The notes under the pieces were generated by a model. That model ran no database searches. It saw nothing but the letters and a program-made list of their open reading frames with translations, and was not told where the DNA came from. Shown here one piece after another: positions 62,486-64,000 of a stretch of 64,000 nucleotides of DNA; position 1 is the first letter of the stretch, and the number at the start of each line of letters is the position of its first letter. The position numbers were made by a program, and so were the translations under genes. This stretch comes from VFKI01 sp033762075 (lineage in GTDB: Bacteria > Pseudomonadota > Gammaproteobacteria > DSM-16500): the NCBI GenBank assembly GCA_033762075.1, contig JANRLY010000036.1, positions 57,843 through 121,842 of the forward strand, read 5' to 3'.

Positions 62486-63256
62486 ATGAAATCTTTTCGC
62501 ATCGCAACTTGGAATGTTAATTCTTTACGCGTGCGTTTACCGCAAGTCTTGCAGTGGCTGGCCGATACCAAACCGGATGTGCTTGCCCTGCAAGAATTGA
62601 AAATGCCCGACGAAGATTTTCCACATGCCGCATTCGATGATATCGGCTACACCGCTGCTGTCAACGGACAAAAAACATGGAACGGTGTTGCACTTTTAAC
62701 GCGTGAAACATCTCAAGATTCTATCAAAAAACTGTCTGAATTTACCGATGCACGCTTAATCGCTGCAACGATTCAAAATATCCGCATAATTAATGTGTAT
62801 ATTCCCAACGGTGAAAGCGTCGCTTCAGAAAAATTCAAATACAAACTCAATTGGCTCAAACACTTCAAAGAGTTTGTCGCAGCTGAAAAAGCAAAATTTG
62901 AAAAGATTATTATCTTAGGTGATTTCAATATCGCACCTACCGCAATGGATATGCATGATCCCATTCAAGGTGAAGGTGATACATTGTTTAATCCTTTTGT
63001 ACGCGAAGCTTTTCAATCTCTGATTGAGTTAGATTTTCAAGATTGTTTTCGTTTACATCATTCGGAAGAAAAAAATTATACCTGGTGGGATTATCGCTTA
63101 AATGCTTTTAAACGTAATTTAGGTTGGCGCATAGATCATATTCTTGCATCCTCGAAATTAGCGTCTGCTTGTGAGAAATGTGTAATTGATAAAACACCTC
63201 GCGGCTGGGAAAGACCCTCAGACCATGCTCCTGTCATTGCTTCCTTTAAAACTTAA
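62486..63256 (+). CDS. xthA: Exodeoxyribonuclease III / AP endonuclease
   Basis: A 256-residue DNA repair enzyme of the EEP superfamily. It starts MKSFRIATWNVNSLRVRLPQ. The metal-binding E37 is in LQELKMPDEDF, LGDFNIAP is the central motif, and WRIDHILAS plus SDHAPV at the end complete the active site. It nicks DNA at abasic sites. Its ATG directly follows the glnA stop, so it is cotranscribed with it. Confidence 0.96.
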   Translation: MKSFRIATWNVNSLRVRLPQVLQWLADTKPDVLALQELKMPDEDFPHAAFDDIGYTAAVNGQKTWNGVALLTRETSQDSIKKLSEFTDARLIAATIQNIRIINVYIPNGESVASEKFKYKLNWLKHFKEFVAAEKAKFEKIIILGDFNIAPTAMDMHDPIQGEGDTLFNPFVREAFQSLIELDFQDCFRLHHSEEKNYTWWDYRLNAFKRNLGWRIDHILASSKLASACEKCVIDKTPRGWERPSDHAPVIASFKT

Positions 63257-63356
63257 GAAAGCATTAATAAAAAACACTATAAAAAACACTCGAATTTAAC
63301 GATTTCTTAAGCTAGACTCTGCCAATATAATACGATCCTAAACGAGGAATATAACC

Positions 63357-63737
63357 ATGATTAAAGTTAGCCAAGTTGTGAGTCTAATTGCTCTTACCAC
63401 CTGTTTTATCGCCAGCAATGCCTTTGCAGATAATGCTAATTTACGCATTAAAGTTGCCGGGGTAGGTAAAACCAAATATTTTCTTTGCACCAACACTGAG
63501 GGCTGTTATAGCTTAGCGGCAGCTGATCACGGCAAAGTCTTCCCCTTGACTCCTGGCAAGCTCCAACAAGCCTTTTTAATGACAGCCAGCAACTATCGCC
63601 TTTATCATCAACCTTTACCCAGTTCTTGCTTAGCCAACGTCAATGGCAGCCAAACTCTTGAAATGACCGGCAAAATAACCACCAATGCTGATGGGTCACC
63701 AACCATTAAAAGCTTGGGCTGTCGAATTGTAGGGTAA
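63357..63737 (+). CDS. Unknown exported protein with four cysteines
   Basis: A 126-residue protein. Signal peptide about 1-24 (VVSLIALTTCFIASNAFA before DN). The mature part has four cysteines, in FLCTNTEGCYSL, SSCLANVNG and the last GCRIVG, spaced to form two disulfides in the periplasm. No family is recognised. ACGAGGAATATAACC gives the ribosome site. The promoter is probably around the AT-rich stretch at 63300-63340, and the gene appears transcribed alone. Confidence 0.65.
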   Translation: MIKVSQVVSLIALTTCFIASNAFADNANLRIKVAGVGKTKYFLCTNTEGCYSLAAADHGKVFPLTPGKLQQAFLMTASNYRLYHQPLPSSCLANVNGSQTLEMTGKITTNADGSPTIKSLGCRIVG

Positions 63738-63763
63738 TATCCTCTACTAAAATCCCCCTCAAT

Positions 63764-63814
63764 CCCCCTTTTTCAAAGGGGGAAGTTTTCCTGTGTCCTC
63801 CCCCTTTGAAAAGG
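63764..63814. repeat. C-rich inverted repeat after the exported protein gene
   Basis: TTTCAAAGGGGGA (63771-63783) pairs with TCCCCCTTTGAAA (63799-63811), and CCCCCTTTTTCAAAGGGGG at 63764-63782 folds on its own. The two alternatives could switch. It lies 26 bp past a stop codon and next to the insertion sequence's presumed left end, so terminator or repeat are both possible. Confidence 0.65.
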
Positions 63815-64000
63815 CTTTGTTGCATAAATTATTAAAATCCCACCTGTCATTCCCGCCTACGCGCACTAGCATCCGGTAAAACGGTTTAAATATTGAACGT
63901 CCTTGAGAAAGCGCTAAAATTAGCGCCCTAAACACCACATTTAGGCTCAAGGACGAATATGAAAGATACCGTTTTTCAACAAATTTTAAAACCTTTAACA
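63813..64000 (+). mobile_element. Left part of an insertion sequence
   Basis: GGCTTTGTTGCATAAATT at 63813 looks like an IS terminal repeat. Beyond it, CGTCCTTGAG (63898-63907) pairs with CTCAAGGACG (63946-63955) around an inner GCGCTAAAATTAGCGC hairpin, directly before a transposase-like start. The other end is outside the window, so family and completeness are not known. Confidence 0.5.
63959..64000 (+). CDS. Transposase-like start, cut by window edge
   Basis: Only 14 codons, MKDTVFQQILKPLT, are available. The string resembles the N-terminus of IS4-type transposases with the DUF4372 domain (FxQLLKFL-like). The hairpin in front, overlapping the ribosome-site region, could limit its translation, as is known for other transposase genes. 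The assignment is tentative because of the short length. Confidence 0.45.
   Translation, partial: MKDTVFQQILKPLT

Noticed and set aside
1..64000. tRNA and rRNA genes
   Set aside because: No T-loop GGTTCGAATCC-type strings with matching acceptor stems, and no rRNA segments, were found by eye; a tRNA scan could still reveal one.

Overview
The window looks like a chromosomal segment of a host-associated gammaproteobacterium. The housekeeping genes (thrA-thrB, lipB-lipA, dacA-ybeD, clpB, typA, glnA-xthA, rlmH, metG, xseA, mrp) are gammaproteobacterial in type. They sit in an AT-rich background among genes that resemble eukaryotic proteins or known intracellular-pathogen effectors: thimet-oligopeptidase-like peptidases, a mitochondrial-carrier-like protein, an F-box-like membrane protein, a Fic protein and a DedA/PAP2/LssY-type protein. 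This mix fits the order Legionellales. C-terminal tails resembling nuclear localisation signals on four proteins would suit an organism that lives in or near a eukaryotic nucleus, such as the described genus Berkiella. That lineage guess is inference, because no rRNA or other decisive marker is present.

Layout. 1-3.5 kb: threonine biosynthesis (thrB partial, thrA) and a GtrA-like membrane protein. 3.7-5.8 kb: a cysteine desulfurase, an unknown membrane protein and a TA-flanked MITE. 5.9-12.6 kb: three tandem M3 metallopeptidase paralogues, the first with its zinc site destroyed. 12.7-17.2 kb: an unknown protein, BioY, a DUF1284 protein and a secreted GH5 glycosidase. 17.3-22.2 kb: three glycosyltransferases around xseA. 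22.2-25.3 kb: mrp, metG and a small ferredoxin. 25.2-27.1 kb: an apparently intact IS605-type element with tnpA and tnpB. 27.1-33 kb: HicA with a HicB-like partner, a small membrane protein, an NHL-repeat protein, an F-box-like protein, pabB and a Fic protein. 33-43 kb: rlmH, a ComEA-like protein, a Cys-rich candidate effector, dacA-ybeD-lipB, lipA, and DedA/PAP2-sohB-GT2. 43.2-54 kb: an accessory block with a methyltransferase, a zeta-like P-loop protein, an Fe/2OG-oxygenase-like protein, a giant NAD-synthetase-like protein, a mitochondrial-carrier-like protein and two unknowns. 54-58.1 kb: a stress cluster, clpB-uspA-cbpA. 58.2-64 kb: a decayed small gene, a small NLS-tailed protein, typA, glnA-xthA, a secreted Cys protein and the start of an insertion sequence.

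Short palindromic repeats of at least three families are scattered between genes; two of them recur in nearly identical form. I saw no rRNA, tRNA or CRISPR array.

The most interesting signals are: (1) shared C-terminal basic tails that closely resemble the c-Myc nuclear localisation signal on three M3 paralogues and one unrelated protein; (2) a pseudopeptidase next to two intact, eukaryote-like peptidases; and (3) an operon-like run that places an oversized NAD-synthetase-like enzyme 8 bp upstream of a mitochondrial-carrier-family protein.
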